Shown here: positions 23,215 to 31,336 of the stretch, one piece after another
How positions within the stretch are numbered: the first letter of the stretch is position 1
Layout of the letters: each line of letters begins with the position of its first letter
Origin: Paenibacillus tengchongensis
GTDB lineage: Bacteria; Bacillota; Bacilli; Paenibacillales; Paenibacillaceae
Assembly (NCBI RefSeq): GCF_008973665.1
Contig: NZ_WACP01000017.1
Coordinates: forward strand, 62,001-126,000
Direction: 5' to 3'
DNA: 64,000 nt
Notes under the pieces: model-generated
Seen by the model: the letters and a program-made list of their open reading frames with translations, nothing else
Told to the model about the DNA's origin: nothing
The model's database searches: none
Translations under genes and position numbers: made by a program

Positions 23215-23269
23215 GTCGTTTTCAGGGCTTTAATAATGGATTTCATTCTCAAGAGGAAAGGTGATAAAT

Positions 23270-25246
23270 ATGCAAGCTACATCCAAGGCAATACCTAAGT
23301 CAGTCCAGTCCCGGGAGGGCGGAACCGGAGCGCCGCAGGCTCCAAAGCCGCGGCGGTTCGATCCCGCAGCCATGCTGGGCAACACCGAGATGCAGGCTGC
23401 GCTGGGCAGCGGCATCCTGATGCTTGTAGCCTGGCTGACGAGCGGCTGGTCTGAGGGCCTCTCCATTATTCTGTATATTGTGTCTTACACGCTGGGCGGC
23501 TGGAGCAAGGCGAAGGAGGGGGTACAGACCCTTCTGCAGGAGCGCGATCTGGATGTTAACCTGCTGATGATCGCGGCAGCGCTGGGGGCGGCGTCCATCG
23601 GCTATTGGAATGAAGGGGCGATGCTGATCTTCATCTTTGCGCTCAGCGGGGCGCTGGAGAGCTATACGATGGAACGCAGCAAGAAGGACATTTCCTCGCT
23701 GATGGCGCTTAAGCCGGCCACGGCTGTGCGGATTGAGCAGGGCGGGATGAATGAAGTTCCGATCGATTCCCTGCAGATCGGCGATCTGCTGCTGGTCCGC
23801 CCGGGCGAGCTGATTCCGGCCGACGGCAAGGTCTACCGGGGGGAATCGGCGGTAAATCAGGCCTCCATCACCGGAGAATCGCTGCCCGTGGAGAAGAAGG
23901 CGGGCAGTGAAGTCTACGCCGGCACCGTCAACGGGGAAGGCCCGCTGCATATTGAAGTCACCCGCTCGGCAGAAGATACCCTGTTCGCCAAGATCATCCG
24001 GATGGTCTCCGAGGCGGAAACCGAAGTCCCCGATTCACAGCGGTTCATCAAACGGCTGGAGTCGATTTATGCCCGTGTGGTTGTGGCTGCAACAGTTCTG
24101 CTGGTTACGCTCCCCCCGTTTGTGCTGGACTGGAGCTGGAGCAGCACCTTCTATAAAGCAATGGTATTTCTGGTTGTCGCTTCTCCCTGTGCGCTCGTAT
24201 CCTCTATCATGCCGGCGATGCTGTCAGCTATCTCGAAGAGCGCCCGCAAAGGTATTCTCTTCAAAGGCGGCGTGCATCTGGAGAATATGGCGAAGACGGC
24301 AGTTGTCGCTTTTGACAAGACCGGTACACTGACCGGCGGGGTACCGCAGGTAACCGATTTTATTGCCGGCGAAGGCTACGGCCGGAACGAGCTGCTTGCG
24401 GTCAGCGCTTCTATCGAGGCGCTTTCGCGGCACCCGCTGGCCGAAGCGGTAGTTGCCCTTGCGGAAGCTGAAGGGGTAGAACTGCTCCCGGTTGAAGAAA
24501 GCATGTCCGTGACCGGCTGGGGAATTGAAGGAGTGATTGGCGGCAGATTGTGGCGGATCGGCAAAACGAATCCACTGGACGATTCGGAACTGGCTCGTAA
24601 GCACGGAGAAGAAGCCCTTCAGTTCTGGACCGGGCTGCGCCGGCGGCTGGAAGCGGAGGGCAAGACCGTATCCCTGGTGCTGGACGGCAGCCGGATTGCC
24701 GGTATGATCGCGCTGCAGGATACGGTGCGGCCGCAGGCTCCGGAAGCGGTGCGCCGGCTGCAGGCGCTGGGCATTAAGGTCGCCATGCTGACGGGCGACC
24801 GGCAGGCAACGGCCGAAGTGATGGCGCAGAAGACAGGCGTGGATCTGGTCTTTGCCGATCTGCTGCCGGAGGATAAGGTGGCGCATATTCGTGCGTTGCG
24901 CGAACAGTACGGCCATGTGATTATGGTCGGTGACGGGGTTAATGACGCGCCGGCCCTGGCGACGGCAACGGTCGGCATGGGGATGGGCATGAAGGGCAGC
25001 GGCGCTGCCCTGGAAATCGCCGACGTCGTGCTGATGAACGACAATATCGAGGAAATCGCCGCCGCCGTCGCTCTGGCCCGCCGCACGCAGCGGATCGTGA
25101 AGCAGAATATGATATTTGCAGTGGCCGTAATATGCGCTTTATTAATCGGCAACTTCTGGCAGGGCATCGCCTTGCCCTTCGGTGTGGTCGGACACGAGGG
25201 CAGTACGATTCTGGTAATCCTTAACGGGCTGAGATTACTGCGCTGA
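23270..25246 (+). CDS. pfeT: P1B-4-type metal-exporting P-type ATPase
   Basis: This 658-residue membrane ATPase has the SPC motif (residues 305-307) in the ion-binding helix and HEGST in the last membrane helix, the two marks of the P1B-4 subgroup. The phosphorylated Asp349 is in FDKTGTLTGG; TGES and GDGVNDAPAL are also present. There is no N-terminal metal-binding domain. P1B-4 pumps export iron, cobalt or zinc; the B. subtilis member PfeT (ZosA) exports ferrous iron. The Fur box upstream fits an iron exporter, though PerR control would be more usual. ATG 23270 follows AGGAAAGGTG; GTG 23261 is a weaker start. The gene symbol is by analogy. Confidence 0.8.
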   Translation: MQATSKAIPKSVQSREGGTGAPQAPKPRRFDPAAMLGNTEMQAALGSGILMLVAWLTSGWSEGLSIILYIVSYTLGGWSKAKEGVQTLLQERDLDVNLLMIAAALGAASIGYWNEGAMLIFIFALSGALESYTMERSKKDISSLMALKPATAVRIEQGGMNEVPIDSLQIGDLLLVRPGELIPADGKVYRGESAVNQASITGESLPVEKKAGSEVYAGTVNGEGPLHIEVTRSAEDTLFAKIIRMVSEAETEVPDSQRFIKRLESIYARVVVAATVLLVTLPPFVLDWSWSSTFYKAMVFLVVASPCALVSSIMPAMLSAISKSARKGILFKGGVHLENMAKTAVVAFDKTGTLTGGVPQVTDFIAGEGYGRNELLAVSASIEALSRHPLAEAVVALAEAEGVELLPVEESMSVTGWGIEGVIGGRLWRIGKTNPLDDSELARKHGEEALQFWTGLRRRLEAEGKTVSLVLDGSRIAGMIALQDTVRPQAPEAVRRLQALGIKVAMLTGDRQATAEVMAQKTGVDLVFADLLPEDKVAHIRALREQYGHVIMVGDGVNDAPALATATVGMGMGMKGSGAALEIADVVLMNDNIEEIAAAVALARRTQRIVKQNMIFAVAVICALLIGNFWQGIALPFGVVGHEGSTILVILNGLRLLR

Positions 25247-25262
25247 CAGCCGTTATGCGTGC

Positions 25263-25298
25263 CAGGCCAGCCGGCAACTTCCGGTTGGCCTCTTTCCA
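25263..25298 (+). terminator. Terminator of the P1B-4 ATPase
   Basis: GGCCAGCCGG pairs with CCGGTTGGCC around CAACTT, followed by TCTTTCC. Confidence 0.65.
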
Positions 25299-25401
25299 GC
25301 CGCTATATGAGCTTGAGCAGTCTACAGGGAACAGCACTTAAACTAGATTGCTTAAAATCAAATTGTTCACAAAAAATATGGTGCAATCCGAGTCTGGCAT
25401 A

Positions 25402-25455
25402 TTGACATATTCCCTTGGGGTCAGCATAATGAATACTACATTATAATTATTTTAA
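25402..25455 (+). promoter_or_regulatory. trxB promoter with PerR-type box
   Basis: TTGACA (25402-25407), 17 bases and CATAAT (25425-25430) form the promoter. TTATAATTATTTTAA (25441-25455) follows and differs from the PerR consensus TTATAATNATTATAA at one fixed position. A repressor bound there would block the transcript just after its start. Confidence 0.6.
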
Positions 25456-25509
25456 AGTAGTCTTGCGGCAACAGCCGCAGCTGCATGAACGGTACGCACA
25501 TCTGCCATT

Positions 25510-25555
25510 AAATATAAGAACAGCTAAGCTGCAGCATTCATATACTCTTATATTT
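25510..25555 (+). promoter_or_regulatory. Hairpin in the trxB leader
   Basis: AAATATAAGA (25510-25519) and TCTTATATTT (25546-25555) are perfect 10-base arms; the loop holds a second small stem (AGCT/AGCT). No T run follows. It matches no riboswitch class known to me. Confidence 0.4.
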
Positions 25556-25599
25556 GTAGAACAGACGTATCAGCCGTCCACTCCAAGGAGGATATTGTC

Positions 25600-26544
25600 A
25601 TGTATAAATCCATTATCGTAGGTACCGGACCGGCTGGACTGACAGCCGCTATTTATTTGGCCCGCGCCAATCTTAATCCGCTTGTCATCGAAGGTCCGCA
25701 GCCTGGCGGCCAGCTGACCACAACGACGGAGATCGAGAATTTCCCCGGATTCCAGGACGGCATTATGGGACCTGAACTGATGGACAATATGCGTAAACAG
25801 GCCGAACGGTTCGGCGCCCAGTTTATGACAGGCTGGGTGAACAGCGTTGAGCTGGGAGAACGGCCCTATAAGCTGAACATCGAAGGCAAGAGCGAGCCGC
25901 TCGTGACCGATACCCTGATTATTTCTACCGGCGCCACCGCCAAATACCTGGGCATTCCCGGTGAGCAGGATAATATCGGCCGCGGGGTCAGCACTTGCGC
26001 AACCTGCGACGGCTTCTTCTTCCGCGGCAAAGAGATTGTTGTTGTCGGCGGCGGGGATTCGGCGCTTGAGGAAGCCGGCTTCCTGACCCGCTTTGCCTCC
26101 AAAGTGACGCTGGTGCACCGCCGTCCGGAATTGCGCGGCTCCAAGATCATGCAGGAACGGGTCCGCGACAATGTGAAGGTAGACTGGGCGCTGGACCGTA
26201 CCCCGCTGGAAGTCGTCTCCGGCGATGCCGGGGTGGCCGGACTTAAGGTGCTTAATAATGTTACCGGCCAGGAAGAGATTATTCCGGCCAGCGGTGTTTT
26301 TGTAGCGATCGGCCATCATCCCAACACTGCATTCTTGGGCGGACAGATTACCACGGATGCGAACGGATATATCATAACGAATCCAGGCACTTCGGAGACC
26401 AACCTTCCCGGCGTGTTCGCTTGCGGCGATGTGCAGGATACCCGTTACAGACAAGCGATCACGGCTGCGGGCAGCGGCTGCATGGCGGCCATGGACGCCG
26501 AGAAATATATCGAAAGCCTGGAGCATAGCGCAGTTATCATGTAA
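25600..26544 (+). CDS. trxB: Thioredoxin-disulfide reductase
   Basis: This 314-residue flavoprotein transfers electrons from NADPH through FAD to thioredoxin. The FAD motif is VGTGPAGLTAAIY near residue 7, the redox-active cysteines are in CATC (133-136), the NADPH motif is VVVGGGDSALEEA and the C-terminal FAD motif is GVFACGDVQD. Length and order match bacterial TrxB. The start follows AAGGAGGATATTGTC. A PerR-type box lies in the leader and a glutaredoxin gene follows 43 bases later, so this looks like a thiol-redox unit induced under peroxide stress (inference). Confidence 0.95.
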   Translation: MYKSIIVGTGPAGLTAAIYLARANLNPLVIEGPQPGGQLTTTTEIENFPGFQDGIMGPELMDNMRKQAERFGAQFMTGWVNSVELGERPYKLNIEGKSEPLVTDTLIISTGATAKYLGIPGEQDNIGRGVSTCATCDGFFFRGKEIVVVGGGDSALEEAGFLTRFASKVTLVHRRPELRGSKIMQERVRDNVKVDWALDRTPLEVVSGDAGVAGLKVLNNVTGQEEIIPASGVFVAIGHHPNTAFLGGQITTDANGYIITNPGTSETNLPGVFACGDVQDTRYRQAITAAGSGCMAAMDAEKYIESLEHSAVIM

Positions 26545-26587
26545 TATTGTACTGATTGCCGAATCCAGTAATGTATGGGAGGTTACT

Positions 26588-26833
26588 ATGGAGACTGTAA
26601 TTGTGTACACCTCGACGAATTGCCCGCATTGCCGTCAAGTCAAAAGCTTCCTGGGTGAAAAGGGCATCGCCTACGAGGAACGCAATATTGAGCAGAATGA
26701 TGATTACGCCCAGCAGGTATGGGATATGGGCATGCGTGCTGTGCCTGTAACGCTGATTGCCGGCTTCAAGATTGTCGGCATGAACAAAACGCAGTTCGCC
26801 AAGGCGCTGACTGCTCTGCAGCAGCAAAGCTGA
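26588..26833 (+). CDS. Glutaredoxin-family protein
   Basis: This 81-residue NrdH/glutaredoxin-like protein has the active-site motif CPHC (Cys12, Cys15), the cis-proline motif RAVPVTL and the GFKIVGMNKTQF segment of the fold. The family reduces disulfides with thioredoxin reductase or glutathione; in low-GC Gram-positives thioredoxin reductase or bacillithiol systems are the likely donors. ATG 26588 follows GGGAGGTTACT; the in-frame extension back to 26429 lies inside trxB. It probably shares a transcript with trxB. The hairpin at 26858 follows. Confidence 0.85.
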   Translation: METVIVYTSTNCPHCRQVKSFLGEKGIAYEERNIEQNDDYAQQVWDMGMRAVPVTLIAGFKIVGMNKTQFAKALTALQQQS

Positions 26834-26857
26834 GGACTTCAAATAGGTTGATGTCAA

Positions 26858-26891
26858 CCGGCCGCTTCCACCGATGGAGGCGGTCTGTTTC
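26858..26891 (+). terminator. Hairpin after the glutaredoxin gene
   Basis: CCGCTTCCA and TGGAGGCGG pair around CCGA; only TCTGTTT follows, so termination may be incomplete. Confidence 0.5.
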
Positions 26892-26948
26892 GTCGTGTCT
26901 GTTCTATAAAAGATTGAAAAATATAATTCCGCCGGGGGGGGGCTTCAT

Positions 26949-27383
26949 ATGCTGATTCTGTTAAACAATTATTGGGATAAAGAGTCTATGAAGCGGCTGT
27001 TGGCCGAATGTATGACGGCAGACGATGCCGAAATAGAGAAGGAATTGGAACAATACGCTGCCGAAGAGTCGGGTAAGCTGCTGGGATTGTTCATTGCCGG
27101 AGAATTGGCTGCGATTGTCGGTATCAGAGCAGACGGTGGAGAAATGGAGATCAGGCATTTGGCCGTTCAGGCCAAGTGGCGCGGAAAAGGCATCGGCAGC
27201 AGCATTATCGAAGAGCTGCTCCGCTGCCCGGGAATTACAGCGCTGCGGGCCGAGACGGATCGCAAGGCGGCCGGATTTTACCGGAGAGCAGGCTTCGCCG
27301 TAGTCAGCCTGGGCGATGAATATTCAGGCGTAGAACGCTATGATTGTATTCTGGCTATAGCTGACGAGGCTATTAGCTGTTGA
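26949..27383 (+). CDS. GNAT acetyltransferase
   Basis: This 144-residue protein has the acetyl-CoA loop RHLAVQAKWRGKGIGSSIIE (about residues 73-92) and the terminal YRRAGFAVVSLGDE strand-helix of GNAT enzymes. The N-terminal half is charged and shows no other domain. The start follows a run of eight G. The substrate is not identifiable. It stands alone between the glutaredoxin gene and a small minus-strand gene. Confidence 0.75.
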   Translation: MLILLNNYWDKESMKRLLAECMTADDAEIEKELEQYAAEESGKLLGLFIAGELAAIVGIRADGGEMEIRHLAVQAKWRGKGIGSSIIEELLRCPGITALRAETDRKAAGFYRRAGFAVVSLGDEYSGVERYDCILAIADEAISC

Positions 27384-27410
27384 CGAAAGCGTAAGCTCTG
27401 GTAATGTATC

Positions 27411-27453
27411 GCGCATGCAGGCAACAGCCGGCAGCGGTGCTGCCTGCATGCGC
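27411..27453. terminator. Hairpin between convergent genes
   Basis: GCGCATGCAGGCA and TGCCTGCATGCGC are perfect 13-base arms around a further GC-rich loop. No T run is adjacent on either side. Confidence 0.5.
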
Positions 27454-27487
27454 CCCCGGGAGAATAGAATTTGCGGCAGAATTGCCG

Positions 27488-27688
27488 CTATACATGGGTG
27501 ATGGTCATTACAACCTGAAACAGCGCATATACACTCAGGCCGCTGATAATCAGCATGACTCCCGACTTCTTCCTTGCCTGGAACAGACGGAGCACGCCAA
27601 GACTGATCAGTGGAGCGATGATGAGCAGGAGCAGCAGGACAGTGATGAACATCCGGGTGGAAATATCCGATGGTTCCAGAAAGGCCAT
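27488..27688 (-). CDS. Small membrane protein, two predicted helices
   Basis: This protein of 66 residues (from Met at 27688) has two hydrophobic segments, MFITVLLLLLIIAPLISLGV and MLIISGLSVYALFQVVMTI, separated by a basic loop QARKKSG. No family is recognised. The frame is open up to ATG 27745, but a promoter with TATAAT on the minus strand at 27752-27757 lies immediately before it. That start would be leaderless, so 27688 is favoured, although its ribosome binding site is weak. An Fnr/Crp-type palindrome sits between the two starts. The gene ends toward a hairpin at 27411. Confidence 0.5.
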   Translation of the reverse strand: MAFLEPSDISTRMFITVLLLLLIIAPLISLGVLRLFQARKKSGVMLIISGLSVYALFQVVMTITHV

Positions 27689-27723
27689 GAACTCACGCTC
27701 GCTTTCTAAAAAAGAGGTAGTTG

Positions 27724-27739
27724 TGTGATGTAAGTCACA
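27724..27739. promoter_or_regulatory. Fnr/Crp-type palindrome
   Basis: TGTGA-TGTAAG-TCACA matches the Crp/Fnr-family half-site spacing exactly. It lies just downstream of a minus-strand TATAAT at 27752-27757, so a bound factor would block rather than activate the small membrane protein gene. Confidence 0.55.
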
Positions 27740-27821
27740 CGACATGGATTTATTATAATGGATTGTAACCTCTTTTTCGCAGCGTTCAGCGCTGTAAATG
27801 CGGCAATTTTACGTCAATTTG

Positions 27822-28991
27822 CTATATGGTTACCCGGATATTTCCCAAAAAGTGCATGACCGCAGCGAAAGCGGCACCGATCATCGTTCCCTTGCCGCCT
27901 AGCTTGGAGAAGGTAATTTCAAGCTGCTGCTTGTGATAAGGTAACGTCCGTTCGGCGACCACATGCCTCAGCGGTCCGCCCAGCCACGGTTCGGCTTCGG
28001 ACAAGGCTCCCCCGATGACGATCAGTTCCGGATTAAAGCTGTTAATCAGATTGGTCACGCCGATTCCCAGATAAGTACCCATGGTGGCAAAATGGCGCAG
28101 CGCCTCTTCGTTGCCGCTGCGCGCATGACGCACCAGCTCCGGGGTTGTACGGGAAGGCAGGGGAAGACCGGGCTGGTCATAGGTCCGCTCGGAAGCATAC
28201 AGCTCCCAGCAGCCGCGGCTGCCGCAGCTGCAGGGCTTGCCGCCCGACTCAATGGTCATATGCCCGGTCTCGCCGGCATAGCCGCGGGCTCCCTTGTACA
28301 GCTCCCCTCCGATAATGATGCCCGAACCGATCCCTGAACCCGCACTGATATACAGCAAATGGCGTACGCCCCGGGCTGCGCCGAAGTTTAGCTCGCCCTG
28401 TGCGCCGGCGTTGGCTTCATTGTCAATGGTGACCGGTACGGCGAAGGCTTCCTCCAGAATCCCCCGCAGATTTACCATTTCCCAGCCGAGGTTGGGCGCA
28501 AACAGAACCACGCCGTGCTCATCCACCATTCCCGGTACACCGACTCCGATTCCGACAATGCCATACGGCGAAGGCGGCGCAGCAGCGATCATTTGGCCAA
28601 TCATATCCTTCATCTGCTCCACCACATATGCCAGCTCATGTTTATCCAGCTCAATTTCCAGCTCATGCAAAATATGCCCGCCTAGATCGCACAGCACGGC
28701 TGACAGCTGGCGGATTCTCAGCTCCAGGCCAATGACAGTGCCGGCCATGCTGTTAAAATGCAGCATCAGCGGCTTACGGCCGCCGCTGGATTCTCCGGGC
28801 CCGGCTTCCGTGACCAGCTCCTGGCCGCAAAGCTCAGCCACGAGGTTCGAGACCGTGGCCTTGTTCAGGCCGGTCATTTCGGAGACTTTGGCCCGCGAGA
28901 CCGGGGAGTGGGTGCGGATCGTATGCAGCACAAGCGATTTGTTAATTTTTTTGACCAGCGCCTGATCACCCGTAACTTTCACACAAGACAC
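27822..28991 (-). CDS. xylR: ROK-family xylose repressor
   Basis: This 389-residue regulator has an N-terminal winged helix-turn-helix (SPVSRAKVSEMTGLNKATVS, about residues 29-48) and a ROK sugar-kinase-like domain. That domain has the GVGVPGMVDEHG region, the GH motif and the zinc motif CSCGSRGCWE. XylR proteins bind operators in the absence of xylose. It is divergent from xylA, and the shared 378-base region holds two inverted repeats over the xylA promoter that suit a ROK repressor. The gene layout is the same as in B. subtilis and relatives. Xylose as inducer is inferred from the adjacent xylA and xylB. Confidence 0.88.
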   Translation of the reverse strand: MSCVKVTGDQALVKKINKSLVLHTIRTHSPVSRAKVSEMTGLNKATVSNLVAELCGQELVTEAGPGESSGGRKPLMLHFNSMAGTVIGLELRIRQLSAVLCDLGGHILHELEIELDKHELAYVVEQMKDMIGQMIAAAPPSPYGIVGIGVGVPGMVDEHGVVLFAPNLGWEMVNLRGILEEAFAVPVTIDNEANAGAQGELNFGAARGVRHLLYISAGSGIGSGIIIGGELYKGARGYAGETGHMTIESGGKPCSCGSRGCWELYASERTYDQPGLPLPSRTTPELVRHARSGNEEALRHFATMGTYLGIGVTNLINSFNPELIVIGGALSEAEPWLGGPLRHVVAERTLPYHKQQLEITFSKLGGKGTMIGAAFAAVMHFLGNIRVTI

Positions 28992-29251
28992 TTCCTTTGA
29001 TTGGTAACGTTCTCATTAAACAGTATTCCATTTAGTCTAGAGCGAGAGACGGTAAATTGCAACCGCGAATCGGCAAGGGGAAGAGGAAGGGAGCAGCTCA
29101 ATACCGGTGAATGGCAATCTGATCCGCTCCTTCACAGGCGCATAGAGATCGCTGCAGGCGGGCAATTTATGGAGCGTATGAACCGTCGGGCTTGCGGATG
29201 TGCAAGCTTGTGAATAAGGCAGCGGGTTCACCGCAACCATGAACAAACCAA

Positions 29252-29298
29252 GGACAAAAAAAATTTGTCCAAAACTTTGTTTAACCAATATACAAAGT
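29252..29298 (+). promoter_or_regulatory. xylA promoter overlapped by two XylR-type operators
   Basis: TTGTCC (29265-29270), an 18-base spacer and TATACA (29289-29294) form the promoter. GGACAAA/TTTGTCC (29252-29270) and ACTTTGT/ACAAAGT (29274-29298) are inverted repeats covering the -35 and -10 regions. Confidence 0.6.
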
Positions 29299-29322
29299 CC
29301 GAAAGATGTGTTAAGATGATGC

Positions 29323-29336
29323 TGTAAACGCTTGCG
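29323..29336 (+). promoter_or_regulatory. cre site (CcpA) before xylA
   Basis: TGTAAACGCTTGCG matches TGWAARCGYTWNCW except for the last base. It lies between the promoter and the ribosome binding site, where CcpA would block elongation. Confidence 0.65.
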
Positions 29337-29369
29337 GGCAAAAGCTCAAAACCGAGGAGGACTCTAATA

Positions 29370-30686
29370 ATGGCTTATTTTGAAACAGTAGGCAAAATCT
29401 CTTACGAGGGAAGCCGTTCCACCAACCCTTACGCATTCAAATTCTACAATCCTAAAGAAATCGTAGCCGGCAAAACTATGGAAGAGCATCTGAAGTTTGC
29501 AATGGCATACTGGCATACATTGACTGCCGGCGGTTCTGACCCGTTCGGCGCTGAAACTGCAGTACGCAGCTGGGATAAGCTGGACGGACTGGACAAGGCT
29601 AAAGCCCGTGCCGAAGCCGCTTTTGAATTCATGGAGAAGATGGACCTGCCTTACTTCTGTTTCCATGATGTGGACATCGCTCCGGAAGGCGCTTCGCTCA
29701 GCGAATTCTACAAGAACATCGACACTATCGTTGACATTCTCGAGCAAGGCATGAAGACTTCCGGCAAGAAATTGCTCTGGAACACCGCCAACATGTTCAC
29801 CAACCCGCGCTTCATGCACGGTGCAGGCTCTACCTGCAATGCTGATGTATACGCTCATGCTGCTGCCCAAGTGAAGAAGGGCCTGGAAGTCGGCAAACGT
29901 CTGGGCGCCTCCAACTATGTATTCTGGGGCGGACGCGAAGGCTACGAGAACCTGATGAACACCGACATGCAGCTGGAGCAGGACAACATTGCCCGCCTGT
30001 TCTCCATGGCTGTTGACTACGCGAAGGAAATCGGCTTCGATGCCCAGTTCCTGATCGAGCCTAAGCCGAAAGAGCCTACCAAGCACCAATATGACTTCGA
30101 TGCCGCTACAACGATTGCATTCCTGCAGAAGTACGGCCTTGAGAAGCACTTCAAGCTGAACCTGGAAGCCAACCATGCTACACTGGCCGGCCACACGTTC
30201 GAGCACGAACTGCGCGTAGCCCGCATCAATGGTATGCTGGGCTCGCTCGACGCGAACCAGGGCGACGTGCTGCTGGGCTGGGATACCGACGAATTCCCGG
30301 TTAACCTGTATGACGCTACCCTGACTCTGTATGAAGTACTGAAGAACGACGGTCTGGGCAAAGGCGGCATTAACTTCGACGCTAAGGTACGCCGTCCGTC
30401 CTTCGAGCCGGAAGATCTCTTCCTGGCACACATCGCCGGCATGGACACTTATGCCAAAGGCCTGAAAGTGGCTGCCAAGCTGATCGAAGACCGCGTCTTC
30501 GAAGACGTAATCGAGAAGCGTTACAGCAGCTTCAGCGAAGGCATCGGCGCTGACATCGTGTCCGGCAAGGCGACCCTGGCTTCGCTGGCCGACTACGCTC
30601 TGAACAACCACAATCCGCGTCCTAACCAATCCGGACGTCAAGAGCTGCTGAAGGCGACTCTGAACCAATACATCCTGGCTGAATAG
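29370..30686 (+). CDS. xylA: Xylose isomerase
   Basis: This 438-residue enzyme converts D-xylose to D-xylulose. Family motifs are clear: YFCFHDVDIAPEG (catalytic His), VFWGGREGYENL, FLIEPKPKEPTKHQYD (metal Glu) and the metal-binding LEANHATLAGHTFEHE. Length is that of the class II bacillus enzyme. The start follows GAGGAGGACTC. It is read from a promoter shared with XylR operators and a cre site, and it is followed by a strong terminator; xylulokinase lies 650 bases further on, so the two may be regulated separately. Confidence 0.97.
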   Translation: MAYFETVGKISYEGSRSTNPYAFKFYNPKEIVAGKTMEEHLKFAMAYWHTLTAGGSDPFGAETAVRSWDKLDGLDKAKARAEAAFEFMEKMDLPYFCFHDVDIAPEGASLSEFYKNIDTIVDILEQGMKTSGKKLLWNTANMFTNPRFMHGAGSTCNADVYAHAAAQVKKGLEVGKRLGASNYVFWGGREGYENLMNTDMQLEQDNIARLFSMAVDYAKEIGFDAQFLIEPKPKEPTKHQYDFDAATTIAFLQKYGLEKHFKLNLEANHATLAGHTFEHELRVARINGMLGSLDANQGDVLLGWDTDEFPVNLYDATLTLYEVLKNDGLGKGGINFDAKVRRPSFEPEDLFLAHIAGMDTYAKGLKVAAKLIEDRVFEDVIEKRYSSFSEGIGADIVSGKATLASLADYALNNHNPRPNQSGRQELLKATLNQYILAE

Positions 30687-30728
30687 GGTCTAACGCGACA
30701 TCGCCCGGGTAACGGGCGCTGATTGAGC

Positions 30729-30768
30729 GGGGGTTGCTGAAGAAAGCATTCTTCGGCAGCCCCTTTTT
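30729..30768 (+). terminator. Terminator of xylA
   Basis: GGGGTTGCTGAAGAA pairs with TTCTTCGGCAGCCCC-type arm around a short loop, followed by TTTTTA. Confidence 0.9.
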
Positions 30769-30884
30769 ACGTACTGTGGTCCGGTCCGGGACACAATGGA
30801 GCTGGGCGGCTTAGGCTCCGGACTCAGCGCATGTCAACGTATGGATATTGTAGGGACCCTTTCTCCAACTCTAACGCGGAAGGT

Positions 30885-31095
30885 ATATGCAAAATAAGGG
30901 TAAAAACTGCCTCTATTTTATGTTGCTATCCAGGTTCGCAAGAATAATGGGAAAAACCACCTCTATTTTCTCGTAAAAGGCCTATTTTGCTAAAACCCAC
31001 TGAATTAGAGACAGGAAATGCCGCTAATCTGCTGAAATTAGACTGCAGCCTCAAATTAGAGGCAGAAAATGCCTTTATTTTAGCCGGAAATCAGG
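30885..31095. repeat. Degenerate AT-rich intergenic repeats
   Basis: The core RGG-ARAAA--GCCTCTATTTT recurs in three degenerate direct copies (near 30898, 30950 and 31061), with an inverted relative near 31010 (AATTAGAGACAGG). No coding potential is evident. Such interspersed short units appear to be common between genes of this lineage. Confidence 0.5.
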
Positions 31096-31187
31096 TATAG
31101 TATCAGCATGGACTGTATCCGTAGAGGAAACTGACAAAGCATTAATCCTCTAACTGATAAACGCGCGTTTACCGCAAAATTCGTAAA

Positions 31188-31319
31188 AAAGTGAACGCTT
31201 ACGAAGCAAGTTTTACCCGAAGTGTTATCATAAGAAGTAATAGCTCGTAAAACAAAGTGAACGCTTACGAAGCAAGTTTTACCCGAAGTGTTATCATAAG
31301 AAGTAATAGCTTGTAAAAC
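31188..31319 (+). repeat. 66-bp tandem repeat upstream of xylB
   Basis: Two adjacent copies with a 66-base period differ at one position (CTCG or CTTG near the end). Each contains a cre-like AGTGAACGCTTACG (11 of 13 fixed positions) and the arms GTTTTAC/GTAAAAC. The second copy ends just before the xylB ribosome binding site. Confidence 0.85.
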
Positions 31320-31336
31320 TTTTAGGAGGCCCAATC

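Noticed and set aside
31080..31334. Minus-strand open frame of 84 codons with an internally repeated peptide
   Set aside because: The repeat in the peptide only mirrors the 66-base tandem DNA repeat; there is no ribosome site or family match.
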